Shown in pieces: positions 1 through 12,692 of a stretch of DNA of 64,000 nucleotides. Made by a program: the position numbers and the translations under genes. Within the stretch, counting starts at the first letter, position 1. Every line of letters starts with the position of its first letter. The notes under the pieces were generated by a model. That model was given only the letters and a program-made list of their open reading frames with translations. It did not search any database and was not told the origin of the DNA. This stretch comes from Symsagittifera roscoffensis (lineage: Eukaryota; Xenacoelomorpha; Acoela; Convolutidae), in the NCBI RefSeq assembly GCF_963678635.1, contig NC_087064.1:45741346-45805345 (forward strand), given 5' to 3'.

Positions 1-3000
1 CCAATGGATTTTAAAAATTAAATTCCACTTTCGATAGTAGAAATCATTCACCTTTTGGTGCCCAACTTCCATATTTTTATTTGGAGAGTGCTATTTACAT
101 CACTTCCAGCAGATGGATTTTAATTGAACTCGAAAAAAGCATATATATCTTAGTGCATCAATATTTTAGACTTTTTCCTGAAAAAAAAATCAAAAAAAAA
201 TCAGCAAGACCTATATTAGAGTCTTCACTACGTTATTTACTTTTTAAAACAGATGCCCATTAATCTCTTTGAACTTCTGGAACACTTTATGATCGGCGCT
301 TTTTTGATATCATGAGCACAACTTGAGAAAACTGGACCAATGGAAATCGAAAGTAAATTACACTTTCAAAACTAGAAATCGTTCACGTTTTTTGCGCCCT
401 TTGCACAATCGTATTTGCAGAGTGCTATTTACATCACTTCCAGCAGATGGCTTTGAATTGAACTCAAAAAGTGCATTTATACCTAAGTGCATCAATATTT
501 TAGGTTTTTTCCTGAAAAAAAAAAGAATTAAAAAAAATCAGCAAAACCTATAAGAGTCTTCACTACGTTCATTACTCTTAAAAACAAATGACCTTAAATC
601 TCTTTAAATTTCAAAATCAGTTTGCTATGAACAATTTTTGTTGAAAAAACCCAACTTGAGAAAATTGGATCAAAAGGTAAAATTTATATTCTGCATTCTG
701 CTGGGAATTCTATAAATTAAATTCCACTTTCAAAACTAAAAACGTTTTTTCGCGCCATTTCTAGGTTCGTTTTGGAGAGTGCTATTCACGTCACTTTCAG
801 CTAATGAATTTCAATTGAACTCAAAAAGTGCATATATACCTTAGTGCATTCATAAATGCGCCAATATATATGATTGCACATCTGTAAATATTGAGGACTT
901 TTCCTGAAAAAAAAAACAAAAAAAATGAACAGGACCTATCAAAGAGTCTTCAATACGTTAATTACTCCTCAAAAGAGATGCCCATTAATCTTTGAATTTC
1001 TCGAGCAATTTATGAGAGGCGCTTTTTTGATAACATGAACCCAATTACAGAAAACAGGACCGATAAGAATTTAAAAATTAAATTCCACTTTCGAAACTAG
1101 AAATCGTTCACCTTTTGATGCGCCACTTCCATATTTGTATTTGGAGAGTGCTATTTACGTCACTTTCAGCTAATGAATTTCAATTGAATTCAACAAATGC
1201 ATCAATATATATATATATATATATATGAATGCACATGTAAAGATGAGAGACTTTTCCAAAAAAAAAGTTAAAATCAGCAAAACCTATATCAGAGTCTTCA
1301 CTACGTTATTTACTCTTAAAAAGAGATGCCCAATAATCTCTTTGAACTTCTGGAACAATTTATGATCGGCGCTTTTTTGATAACATGAGCACAACTTGAG
1401 AAAACTGGACAATGGAAATCTAAAAAGTAAATTAGACTTTCAAAACTAGAAATCGTTCACGTTTTTTGCGCCTTTTGCACATTCGTATTTGCAGAGTGCT
1501 ACTAACATCACTTTCAGCAGATGGATTATGATTGAACTCAAAAAGTGCATTAATACCTAAGTTCCTCAATCTTTTAGACTTTTTACTGAAAAAAAAATCA
1601 AAAGAAAAAAAATCAGTAAGACCTATATTACTCTTAAAATCAAAGGAATTTAAATCTCTGTATATTTCAAAATCAATTTGGTATGCACACTTTTTGTTAA
1701 AAATAACCCAACTTGAGAAAATTGGATCAATAGGTAAAGTTTATATTCCGCTAGGGAATCTATAAATTAAATTCCACTTTAAAAACTAGAAACGTCTTTT
1801 CACGTCATTTCTATGTTCGTTATGGAGAATGCTATTTACGTCATTTTCAGGTAAAGAATTACAATTGAACTCAAAAAGTGCAGATATACCTTAGTGCATT
1901 CATAAATGCACCAATATATATGATTGCACAACTGTAAATATTGAAGACTTTTCCTGAAAAAAAAAACAAATAAAAATCAACAGGACCTATATAAGGGTCT
2001 GCGATACGTTAATTACTCTTACAAGTAGATGCCCATTAATCTCTTTGAATTTCTGGAACAATTTATGATTGGCGCTTTTTTGATAACATGAACCCAATTA
2101 GAGAAAACTGGACCAATGGATTTTAAAAATTAAATTCCACTTTCGATAGTAGAAATCATTCACCTTTTGGTGCCCAACTTCCATATTTTTATTTGGAGAG
2201 TGCTATTTACATCACTTCCAGCAGATGGATTTTAATTCAACTCGAAAAAAGCATATATATCTTAGTGCATCAATATTTTAGACTTTTTCCTGAAAAAAAA
2301 ATCAAAAAAAAATCAGCAAGACCTATATTAGAGTCTTCACTACGTTATTTACTTTTTAAAACAGATGCCCATTAATCTCTTTGAACTTCTGGAACACTTT
2401 ATGATCGGCGCTTTTTTGATATCATGAGCACAACTTGAGAAAACTGGACCAATGGAAATCGAAAGTAAATTACACTTTCAAAACTAGAAATCGTTCACGT
2501 TTTTTGCGCCCTTTGCACAATCGTATTTGCAGAGTGCTATTTACATCACTTCCAGCAGATGGCTTTGAATTGAACTCAAAAAGTGCATTTATACCTAAGT
2601 GCATCAATATTTTAGGTTTTTTCCTGAAAAAAAAAAGAATTAAAAAAAATCAGCAAAACCTATAAGAGTCTTCACTACGTTCATTACTCTTAAAAACAAA
2701 TGACCTTAAATCTCTTTAAATTTCAAAATCAGTTTGCTATGAACAATTTTTGTTGAAAAAACCCAACTTGAGAAAATTGGATCAAAAGGTAAAATTTATA
2801 TTCTGCATTCTGCTGGGAATTCTATAAATTAAATTCCACTTTCAAAACTAAAAACGTTTTTTCGCGCCATTTCTAGGTTCGTTTTGGAGAGTGCTATTCA
2901 CGTCACTTTCAGCTAATGAATTTCAATTGAACTCAAAAAGTGCATATATACCTTAGTGCATTCATAAATGCGCCAATATATATGATTGCACATCTGTAAA

Positions 3001-3314
3001 TATTGAGGACTTTTCCTGAAAAAAAAAACAAAAAAAATGAACAGGACCTATCAAAGAGTCTTCAATACGTTAATTACTCCTCAAAAGAGATGCCCATTAA
3101 TCTTTGAATTTCTCGAGCAATTTATGAGAGGCGCTTTTTTGATAACATGAACCCAATTACAGAAAACAGGACCGATAAGAATTTAAAAATTAAATTCCAC
3201 TTTCGAAACTAGAAATCGTTCACCTTTTGATGCGCCACTTCCATATTTGTATTTGGAGAGTGCTATTTACGTCACTTTCAGCTAAAGAATTTCAATTGAA
3301 TTCAACAAATGCAT

Positions 3315-3351
<37 letters not shown>

Positions 3352-3650
3352 TGCACATGTAAAGATGAGACTTTTCCAAAAAAAAAGTTAAAATCAGCAA
3401 AACCTATATCAGAGTCTTCACTACGTTATTTACTCTTAAAAAGAGATGCCCAATAATCTTTTTGAACTTCTGGAACAATTTATGATCGGCGCTTTTTTGA
3501 TAACATGAGCACAACTTGAGAAAACTGGACCAATGGAAATCTAAAAAGTAAATTAGACTTTCAAAACTAGAAATCGTTCACGTTTTTTGCGCCTTTTGCA
3601 CATTCGTATTTGCAGAGTGCTACTTACATCACTTCCAGCAGATGGATTTT
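1..3650. repeat. Higher-order satellite block, period ~2112 bp (six monomers)
   Basis: The sequence from 1 restarts almost unchanged at 2113 and stays aligned to about 3650, with an 8-bp shift caused by a longer (AT)n run near 3316-3348 than near 1204-1226. 2112 bp equals six monomers. A shorter echo of the last three monomers (2813-3240 against about 3880-4310) shows further local unequal exchange. Confidence 0.9.
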
Positions 3651-5058
3651 GATTGAACTCAAAAAGTGCATTTACACCTAAGTGCATCAATATTTTGAAT
3701 TTTTTCCTGAAAAAAATCGAAAAAAAATCAGCAAAACCTATATAAGAGTCTTGACTACGTTCATTACTCTTAGAACAAATGACCTTAAATCTCACTAAAT
3801 TTCAATATCAGTTTGTTTAAAATAACCCAATTTAAGAGTATTGGATCAAAAGGTAAAATTTATATTCTGCATTCTGCTGGGAAATCTATAAATTAAATTC
3901 CACTTTCAAAACTATAAACGTTTTTTCGCGCCATTTCTATGTTCGTTTTGGAGAGTGCTATTCACGTCACTTTCAGCTAATGAATTTCAATTGAACTCAA
4001 AAAGTGCATATATACCTTAGTGCATTCATAAATGCGCCAATATATATGATTGCACATCTGTAAATATTGAGGACTTTTCCGGAAAAAAAAACAAAAAAAA
4101 TGAACAGGACCTATCAAAGAGTCTTCAATACGTTAATTACTCCTCAAAAGAGATGCCCATTAATCTTTGAATTTCTCGAGCAATTTATGAGAGGCGCTTT
4201 TTTGATAACATGAACCCAATTACAGAAAACAGGACCGATAAGAATTTAAAAATTAAATTCCACTTTCGAAACTAGAAATCGTTCACCTTTTGATGCGCCA
4301 CTTCCATATTTGTATTTGCAGAGTGCTACTTATATCACTTCCAGCAGATGGATTTCAATTGAACTCAAAAAGTGCATATATACCTTAGTGCATTCATAAA
4401 TGCGCCAATATATATATGATTGCACATCTGTAAATATTGAAGACTTTTCCTAAAAAAACAAAAAAAAATCAACAGTACCTATATAAGAGTCGTCGATACG
4501 TTAATTGCATTCAACAATAGATGCCCATTGATCTCTTTGAATTTTTGGAACAACTAATCTTTGGCGCTTTTTTGATAACATGAACCCAATTAGAGAAAAC
4601 TGGACCAATGGAATTTAAAAATTAAATTCCACTTTCTAAACTAGAAATCGTTTACCTTTTGTTGCGCCACTTCCACATTTGTATTTGGAGAGTGCTATTT
4701 ACATCACTTCCAGCAGATGGATTATAATTGAACATAAAAAGTGCACATATACCTAAGTGCATTAACATTTTAGACTTTTTCCTGGAAAAAAAAATCAGCA
4801 AAACCTATATAGAGTCTTCACTACGTTCATTACTCTTAAAAACAAATGAACTTAAATCTCTTTAAATTTCAAGATCAGTTTGGTATGCACAATTTTAACT
4901 TAAAACCAAACTTGAGAAAAATGGAGCAATAGAAGTTTATATTCCGCTGGGAAATCTATAAATTAAATTCCACTTTCAAAACTAGAAACGTCTTTTCGCG
5001 CCACTTCCATGTCTGTTTTTGGAGAGTGCTATTTATGTCACTTTCAGTAGATGAATTT

Positions 5059-5102
5059 CAATTGAACTCGAAAAGTTCATATATACTTTTCGAGTTCAAT
5101 TG
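5059..5102. repeat. Perfect hairpin in satellite block 1
   Basis: CAATTGAACTCGAAAAGT is followed by an 8-nt spacer and its exact reverse complement. The motif is an inverted extension of the normal CAATTGAACTC monomer landmark. Confidence 0.9.
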
Positions 5103-6488
5103 AAAAGTAATACATTCATAAAGGCATCAATATATATGAATGCACATGTAAATATTAGAGACTTTTCCAATAAAAACAAAACAAAAAAATCAGCTAGACC
5201 TACATAAGAGTCTTCACTACGTCACTACGTTAATTACTCTTAAAAACAGATGCCCATTAATCTTTTTGATTTTCTGGAACAATTTATGACCGGCGCTTTT
5301 TTGATAACATGAACACAACTAGAGAAAATTGGACCAATGGAAATCTAAAAAGTAAATTCCACTTTCAAACCTAGAAATCATTCACGTTTTTTACGCCCTT
5401 TGCAGATTCGTATTTGCAGAGTGCTATTAACATCATTTCCAGCGGATGGATTTTAATTGAACTCCGAAAGTGCATATATACCTAAGTGCATCAATATTTT
5501 AGACTTTTTCCTGAAAAAAAATCAGCAAAACCTTTATAAGAGTCTTCAATACGTTCAATACTCTTAAAAAATGACCTTAAATCTCTTTAAATTTCAAAAT
5601 CAGCTTAGTATGCAAACTTTTTGCTAAAAAGAACCCAACTTGAGAAAATTGGATCAATAGGTAAAATTTATACTCTGCTGAGAAATCTTTAAATTAAATT
5701 CCACTTTCAAAACTAGAAACAATTTTTCGCGCCATTTCTAAGTTCGTTTTGGAGAGTGCTATTTCAGTCACTTTCAGCTAATGACTTTCAATTGAACTCA
5801 AAAAGTGCATATATACCTTAGTGCATTCATAAATGCACCAATATATATGATTGCACATCTGTAAATATTGAAGACTTTTCCTAAAAAACAAAAAAAAATC
5901 AACAGTACCTATATAAGAGTCTTCGGTACGTTAATTGCATTCAACAATAGATGCCCATTGATCTCTTCGAATTTTTGGAACAACTTATCTTTGGCGCTTT
6001 TTTGATAACATGAACCCAATTAGAGAAAACTGGACCAATGGAATTTAAAAATTAAATTCCACTTTCGAAACTAGAAATCGTTTACCTTTTGTTGCGCCAC
6101 TTCCACATTTGTATTTGGAGAGTGCTATTTACATCACTTCCAGCAGATGGATTATAATTGAACATAAAAAGTGCACATATACCTAAGTGCATTAACATTT
6201 TAGACTTTTTCCTGGAAAAAAAAATCAGCAAAACCTATATAGAGTCTTCACTACGTTCATTACTCTTAAAAACAAATGAACTTAAATCTCTTTAAAATTC
6301 AAAATCAGTTTGGTATGCACAATTTTAACTTAAAACCAAACTTGAGAAAAATGGAGCAATAGAAGTTTATAATCCGCTGGGAAATCTATAAATTAAATTC
6401 CACTTTCAAAACTAGAAACGTCTTTTCGCGCCACTTCCATGTCTGTTTTTGGAGAGTGCTATTTATGTCACTTTCAGTAGATGAATTT

Positions 6489-6532
6489 CAATTGAACTCG
6501 AAAAGTTCATATATACTTTTCGAGTTCAATTG
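6489..6532. repeat. Perfect hairpin in satellite block 2
   Basis: Same 18-bp arms and 8-nt spacer as at 5059, one 1430-bp period later. Confidence 0.9.
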
Positions 6533-7917
6533 AAAAGTAATACATTCATAAAGGCATCAATATATATGAATGCACATGTAAATATTAGAGACTTTTCCAA
6601 TAAAAACAAAACAAAAAAATCAGCTAGACCTACATAAGAGTCTTCACTACGTCACTACGTTAATTACTCTTAAAAACAGATGCCCATTAATCTTTTTGAT
6701 TTTCTGGAACAATTTATGACCGGCGCTTTTTTGATAACATGAACACAACTAGAGAAAATTGGACCAATGGAAATCTAAAAAGTAAATTCCACTTTCAAAC
6801 CTAGAAATCATTCACGTTTTTTACGCCCTTTGCAGATTCGTATTTGCAGAGTGCTATTAACATCATTTCCAGCGTATGGATTTTAATTGAACTCCGAAAG
6901 TGCATATATACCTAAGTGCATCAATATTATAGACTTTTTCCTGAAAAAAAATCAGCAAAACCTTTATAAGAGTCTTCAATACGTTCAATACTCTTAAAAA
7001 ATGACCTTAAATCTCTTTAAATTTCAAAATCAGCTTAGTATGCAAACTTTTTGCTAAAAAGAACCCAACTTGAGAAAATTGGATCAATAGGTAAAATTTA
7101 TACTCTGCTGAGAAATCTTTAAATTAAATTCCACTTTCAAAACTAGAAACAATTTTTCGCGCCATTTCTAAGTTCGTTTTGGAGAGTGCTATTTCAGTCA
7201 CTTTCAGCTAATGACTTTCAATTGAACTCAAAAAGTGCATATATACCTTAGTGCATTCATAAATGCACCAATATATATGATTGCACATCTGTAAATATTG
7301 AAGACTTTTCCTAAAAAACAAAAAAAAATCAACAGTACCTATATAAGAGTCTTCGGTACGTTAATTGCATTCAACAATAGATGCCCATTGATCTCTTCGA
7401 ATTTTTGGAACAACTTATCTTTGGCGCTTTTTTGATAACATGAACCCAATTAGAGAAAACTGGACCAATGGAATTTAAAAATTAAATTCCACTTTCGAAA
7501 CTAGAAATCGTTTACCTTTTGTTGCGCCACTTCCACATTTGTATTTGGAGAGTGCTATTTACATCACTTCCAGCAGATGGATTATAATTGAACATAAAAA
7601 GTGCACATTTACCTAAGTGCATTAACATTTTAGACTTTTTCCTGGAAAAAAAATCAGCAAAACCTATATAGAGTCTTCACTACGTTCATTACTCTTAAAA
7701 ACAAATGAACTTAAATCTCTTTAAAATTCAAAATCAGTTTGGTATGCACAATTTTAACTTAAAACCAAACTTGAGAAAAATGGAGCAATAGAAGTTTATA
7801 ATCCGCTGGGAAATCTATAAATTAAATTCCACTTTCAAAACTAGAAACGTCTTTTCGCGCCACTTCCATGTCTGTTTTTGGAGAGTGCTATTTATGTCAC
7901 TTTCAGTAGATGAATTT

Positions 7918-7961
7918 CAATTGAACTCGAAAAGTTCATTTATACTTTTCGAGTTCAATTG
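7918..7961. repeat. Perfect hairpin in satellite block 3
   Basis: Same 18-bp arms; the spacer differs by one base (TCATTTAT). Third copy in phase with the 1430-bp period. Confidence 0.9.
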
Positions 7962-8920
7962 AAAAGTAATACATTCATAAAGGCATCAATATATATGAAT
8001 GCACATGTAAATATTAGAGACTTTTCCAATAAAAACAAAACAAAAAAATCAGCTAGACCTATATAAGAGTCTTCACTACGTCACTACGTTAATTACTCTT
8101 AAAAACAGATGCCCATTAATCTTTTTGATTTTCTGGAACAATTTATGACCGGCGCTTTTTTGATAACATGAACACAACTAGAGAAAATTGGACCAATGGA
8201 AATCTAAAAAGTAAATTCCACTTTCAAAACTAGAAACCGTTCACGTTTTTTACGCCCTTTGCAGATTCGTATTTGCAGAGTGCTATTAACATCATTTCCA
8301 GCGGATGGATTTTAATTGAACTCCGAAAGTGCATATATACCTAAGTGCATCAATATTTTAGACTTTTTCCTGAAAAAAAATCAGCAAAACCTTTATAAGA
8401 GTCTTCACTACGTTCAATACTCTTAAAAACAAATGACCTTAAATCTCTTTAAATTTCAAAATCAGCTTAGTATGCAAAATTTTTGCTAAAAAGAATCCAA
8501 CTTGAGAAAATTGGATCAATAGGTAAAATTTATATTCTGCTGAGAAATCTATAAATTAAATTCCACTTTCAAAACTAGAAACAATTTTTCGCGCCATTTC
8601 TAAGTTCGTTTTGGAGAGTGCTATTTCAGTCACTTTCAGCTAATGACTTTCAATTGAACTCAAAAAGTGCATATATACCTTAGTGCATTCATAAATGCAC
8701 CAATATATATGATTGCACATCTGTAAATATTGAAGACTTTTCCTGAAAAAAAAAACAAAAAAATTAACAGGACCTATATATGAGTCTTCGATACATTAAT
8801 TACTCTTAAAAATACATGCCCATTAATCTCTTTGAATTTCTGGAGCAATTTATGATTGGCGCTTTTTTGATAACATGAACCCTATTAGAGAAAGCTGGAC
8901 CAATGGAAATCTAAAAAATA

Positions 8921-8951
8921 AATTCCACTTTCGAAACTAGAAAGTGGAATT
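8921..8951. repeat. Hairpin at the right edge of the satellite
   Basis: AATTCCACTTTC, a 7-nt loop GAAACTA, then GAAAGTGGAATT: 12-bp perfect arms made from a normal monomer landmark turned back on itself. Satellite identity stops here, so a fold-back event may define the array boundary. Confidence 0.85.
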
Positions 8952-9513
8952 CAGAAAATAGAAAGCAGTCTCGAAAAGTCTAGTTATCAGCACTTATACG
9001 TGTTAAATCAGCACTTATACATGAATAAAAGCTGATATAAAACGGTACCATAACAGCAGCGTTGATATGCCAATCTGGGTCATATCACATAATGAATATA
9101 TTTTTTGATGGAAATTTGATTGAAAACAATTTCACCTTTTTTTCAGACTTGTTTAGTCATTTTTTTCATCTCAAACTAGTTATAGAAAAAATTTGCTACC
9201 TGTATTATTCAGTGGAGTGAGATATTTACATATCAGGCTACGTGGATATTATAGCGTGATAACTGAATTTTGTAATCATAGTATAACATCAACAAAAATT
9301 GAAAGGAGTCAAGTCAAATAAGGCACAAACTGCTTCAGCATACCCAACACCAAATGCACATGCTGGAAACTCCACGTTTCTTGATGATTGAAAATAAAAG
9401 TTGTTTACGGGAAAAAAAGCCTGGTTCCCGGTTGCCAAAACACTTGCTCTCCCAGGTGAAAATACGGAAACTCTGGAAGCTGATTCCAGAAATAGGTTTA
9501 TGTAGACCATTAC
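8952..9513. other. Unique AT-rich sequence, no gene seen
   Basis: Between the satellite and the leftmost host exon I see only an imperfect duplication of ATCAGCACTTATAC near 8988-9020. It is probably intron 3 of the minus-strand host gene; no further exon could be supported. Confidence 0.5.
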
Positions 9514-11112
9514 CTGTTGATTTGAGCTTTTGGGACTACTCGCCAATGCTAGAGCTGCATCTCCACCTGTTGTCGCCATTGCATTTAGAGGACTAAAACA
9601 GACAAACACGCAATGAGCATTCTCATGAATCACAAACTGACATCGGACATTTTTTCAGTCTCTGTGTAAATCACTGGAACAAAATATTCCAACCCTTCCC
9701 AATAGGGGTAAGTTTCGTCAGTAGGTTCTTATCTATGGTACTAGTTAACTTGTTTGGTCCCGTGACAACACTAGTTTAGATGATTGGTCCCGCATATTTT
9801 CTAAAAATAAGAGATAGCTCGGGATTTGAACCTACGCCTTGTGTTTGGTAACCGGATTCGTACCCACTAGACTGGGTGTTAGATATTAAGCCGACGGGAC
9901 TTCAAGCCGAATCGTAAAATTACGGACTTCAAGCCGAAAATTTTCCCATCAAGTCATGAAATATGATTAATTTGAAAACTCTTTTGAATAATTACTCAAT
10001 TTCATAATCTTTCTTCAGTAGTTATTGGCGTTTTCATGAAATTTAAGCCTCCAAATGATGTTTAGGAAAACTGAAAAAAAAAAACACGGTTGAAGGCAAT
10101 TTTCTTGTTTATAATTTATGCATTTCAAAAACCGGCTGATATTTTGACGGATGCCAATTCTAAGTGATTTATTGTCATGAATAACGCTTATTCTGGTCTA
10201 ACTTGCCTAAAATTTTTAAAAGCAACGTTTTACAGATCAAAAAAATAGTGTTTTGAGTGTATGTAAAGTTTAAATTTCGGCCTGAAGTCCCTTCGGCTTG
10301 AAGTCCCGTCGGCTTGTTGTCCTATACCCCACTAGACTAACTAGCCCCGTTTCGACAGCAATACAGAGAAATAAAAATGCTTACTGTTAGAATTAGCCAT
10401 ATACTATACCTCGGTTTTATTAGGGCCCACAGCCTTTTTGAGGCACCAAACAAGTAAACTAGTACCCAAAACTGTAGTGCTATGACATTACCCGCTTGTT
10501 GGTTTTGGTTCATCAGAACTAGTATGCGCATTGGCTGTCACCCTCATGCCTCCCACTTTGGCTGAAGCAAATTTAATATTCTTCTTGACAAAAGAACTTT
10601 CAAACAAGTTCGCTGCTTACTCATAACGAACAGAGGTATTGAACTTATTCTTTTGCGTTGAGAAAATTTGCTCAATTATAGTATGAGATCAGCGCAGGGC
10701 TATTAAAATGAATCTTATATTGTTTTTTGTCTGTTCAAATAAGACACACTGACATGTGTTTTGTATGTTCAATTAAGTCGCATTCACCGAGCTATTTATC
10801 GTCAAGTAACTCTTTCGTTGTTGATAAATTCTCGAAAGCAACAATCTGCTTAAAAGCACCGAATTTACTAATTCTTCTGATACTATCTACCAGAAAATTG
10901 AACGAAGCTATTTTCCCCGAAAATGCGAGTTATTTACTACAAAACTGTAAATTTTATGAATATAAGCAATTCAAAAGCAAAATAAGCAATATAAGAATTC
11001 AAATATAAGCACTTAAAAACATGGCACACAGCTGAAACTATTTTCAAAGTCAAAGAATTGCTTACCAGCAGGGCTATGACCAGGAACTTTCTCATTTGTA
11101 TCTGTCATTTTT
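9514..11112 (-). CDS. Host gene, 5' three coding exons (unrecognised protein)
   Basis: Three minus-strand exons join in frame. Exon 1 is 11112-11066, with ATG at 11108-11106 and donor GTAAGC. Exon 2 is 10561-10492, with acceptor TTTGCTTCAG and donor GTAATG. Exon 3 is 9592-9514, with acceptor TCTGTTTTAG and donor GTAATG. The coding lengths 43, 70 and 79 nt give phases 1, 2 and 0 with no stop, encoding 64 residues that begin MTDTNEKVPGHSPA. Exon 3 starts in the region ending SSPKSSNQQ. Composition is rich in Ala, Ser, Thr and Pro, as in a disordered N-terminus. Acceptor TTTTAG lies 4 nt before the ATG, so either a noncoding exon lies upstream or a spliced leader is added. Later exons would lie left of the satellite, outside the window. 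The family is not recognised. Exons 1-2 are duplicated at 35431-36051. Confidence 0.65.
9812..10348 (-). other. tRNA-like / SINE-like sequence split by the MITE
   Basis: Reading minus strand from 10348 and skipping the MITE and one target copy gives a 73-nt sequence. It begins GGGGCTAGTTAGTCTAGTGG (A-box-like) and contains GGTTCAAATCC (canonical B box). Length and box spacing match a tRNA, but the anticodon and T stems do not pair well, so this is more likely a tRNA-derived SINE head or a pseudo-tRNA than a working tRNA. Confidence 0.45.
9873..10329. mobile_element. MITE-like element, 457 bp, 38-bp terminal inverted repeats, 9-bp target duplication
   Basis: The ends are 9873-9910 and 10292-10329. 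The inner 24 bp of each arm (AAGCCGACGGGACTTCAAGC..) is perfectly inverted and the outer part is imperfect but starts GGGT and ends ACCC. CACTAGACT flanks both sides (9864-9872 and 10330-10338), a 9-bp duplication of the kind made by Mutator-like elements. The GGACTTCAAGCCGAA motif repeats in the subterminal region on the left and in altered form on the right. There is no transposase ORF, so it is non-autonomous. Confidence 0.8.
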
Positions 11113-11810
11113 CTAAAACAAAGGAATTATCGTAACATATATTGAAGTCGTTAAATTGAAACACATATGCAGCAAAAAAAGGCTCTTATAATAAGAATAA
11201 TAATAATAATAACAAAGGATTCAGGAATATAAACAAAGGGTTCGCATAAAACCCTGTCATTGCAGTGTTCCAAGTTTAAGAAATTTTTGCTAAAAAGTAA
11301 ATTTCAAACGTTTTCGCAACTATGTGCATCGTCAGGATTTTTACAATAAACTACTCTAAATGACGATAAAACATCAATTTACAAATGTTATTTACAATAA
11401 ATCACATACAATTTGGTTCTAAACCATCATGATAAAAAATTAGCCAATCACAGTTGACCTCTAAATTACTATTAAGATTAGTTTTCAGTTATAAGTGTAA
11501 GTTTCTTCAGGTCTCTACAGTTGTTGGATTCGCATAAAATGCGCCAAGAGCGTGTATCTGATTCGTTGTAGCAAGTTTTGAAAAACTTCGTGTACACTCC
11601 TAGTAGTCTGTTTTTGCCTTCTGGTTCAAACAATATGTCACATTAAAAGTATTCGTTGTACAGATTAGCAAGACAACATGCCGGAAACGAGAAATCCGTC
11701 TCGCACTTCTTCAGACGCATTTGTTTGCAGACAAAAATTCGTGTCATTTGACAATTCATTTGAGCTCTTCGGTTTCCATGTTCAGTGATGCTTACATGGT
11801 TCCTCGAGTC
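11113..11810. other. Upstream region of the minus-strand host gene
   Basis: AT-rich sequence between exon 1 and the terminal repeat of copy C, with no ORF of interest. About 210 bp (roughly 11271-11480) is absent from the otherwise matching copy at 35303-36547, with TTTA/TTAG microhomology at the edges. It may hold the promoter or noncoding first exon, but no core promoter element stood out. Confidence 0.5.
11187..11213. repeat. (AAT)n microsatellite
   Basis: A short run of AAT units in the host region. The duplicated copy near 36133-36155 has the same run with small differences. Confidence 0.8.
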
Positions 11811-12692
11811 TGTAACATTCGACCAAATACTACACAGCGACAGAGCGTAGAAAAAGTACCTATCAACGACTGGCAGGCGTCAGTTACCTTAAATCTACTC
11901 GTTTTTCACCGTCCGACCTTGCCAGTTGATTTTCTGGTCTGTTTAGGGCTAAGTAAAAAGTTACTATTTTTAGGCCATCAGTCAAACGACTTTTGTTCAG
12001 CTTTCGCTTACATGCGAACACAACCACATAGCTGAGTCTCGGATCCTCAGACTACGTGATTGCCATTAAAAACACGGCTCGAACAACCTATTTTAACATG
12101 TTTTTGTGTGACAATTCTATATTAAATCCATTGGAGATGGATTGACCCTTTCGTCTTTCTAGCTACTCATATTCTAAAATATCAAATTATACCGGTGTTA
12201 ATTCAGAGTTCTACGACATCCAAGTAGCTACAAAGTTAGTTTTATATAGTCCCTTCACATGAGACAGTCTCTGGGGGACCAAGCCTCCGCTCCCGCAATC
12301 TTCCTGAGATAACGCTTTTATCTCTTCCGACTTGTGGCACGGGAGGGTTCCGTGGAATATTCCTTCCTCACTGAAGCTTCCTTCTCCACTAATATCCGCT
12401 GCTAAGGGTTTTATCGTGTGTTATTGCCACGATAAGAGGCTTCGTACTTTTCGTCTCTTTTGCGACCATTTTCCACAAAATTTGTCGTTGTTCTCTTTTT
12501 TCGTCGTTTTTCGTCAAAATGGCCGTCTTTTTGTATTTCTCAGAAATATTCACTTATCAATCGAAATTTTGAAAATAAAAATTCTAGAATACTCCTACCC
12601 TCCTTCGCAATACTTTTTCGTCAATAAGGCCTTTATTCGTTTTTTCTCGTGTCACCGGAAGGTTGCGCTGTGCCATCTGGCAGAATGGCACA
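11811..12692 (+). repeat. Terminal-repeat arm (outer arm of copy C repeat)
   Basis: 882-bp arm running from TGTAACATTCG to the inner end CTGGCAGAATGGCACA; it is the inverted partner of 13242-14115. Confidence 0.85.

Larger units (their letters stand above)
4597..8920. repeat. Higher-order satellite block, period ~1430 bp (four monomers), three copies
   Basis: The same landmark run (GAAAACTGGACCAATGGAAT) starts near 4597, 6027 and 7457, exactly 1430 bp apart. The three blocks differ at only scattered bases, so this half of the array was amplified recently and separately from the 2112-bp half. Each block carries one perfect 18-bp-arm hairpin. Confidence 0.9.
1..8951. repeat. Satellite array, ~330-370 bp monomers
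   Basis: The whole stretch is one AT-rich tandem family. Recurrent landmarks are GAGTGCTATTTACATCACTT, CAATTGAACTCAAAAAGTGC, GGCGCTTTTTTGATAACATG and AAATTCCACTTTC. The GAGTGCTAT landmark recurs near 85, 419, 776, 1142, 1494, 1826 and 2197, so monomers run about 330-370 bp. Monomers are diverged from one another but are organised into near-identical larger blocks. The array enters from the left window edge and ends at about 8951. Short ORFs inside it recur only because the blocks recur and show no coding character. Confidence 0.95.
9737..10466. repeat. Inverted repeat enclosing the intron-2 insertions
   Basis: GGTACTAGTTAACTTGTTTG at 9737 is mirrored (about 23 of 25 positions) by the sequence ending at 10466. 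The pair encloses the tRNA-like sequence and the MITE inside intron 2 of the host gene, and may be the termini of an older non-autonomous element. Only the right arm is present in the duplicated copy near 35380-35407. Confidence 0.55.

Noticed and set aside
81-553. Short ORFs in the satellite (also at 2193-2665)
   Set aside because: They recur only because the 2112-bp block recurs; composition is low-complexity Lys/Phe and there is no conservation beyond DNA identity.
1-8951. CRISPR-like repeat array
   Set aside because: Monomers of ~350 bp with no short repeat-spacer alternation; the genome is eukaryotic.
10337-10531. 64-codon minus-strand ORF over exon 2 of the host gene
   Set aside because: It reads exon 2 in a different frame from the spliced gene model and runs into transposon sequence.
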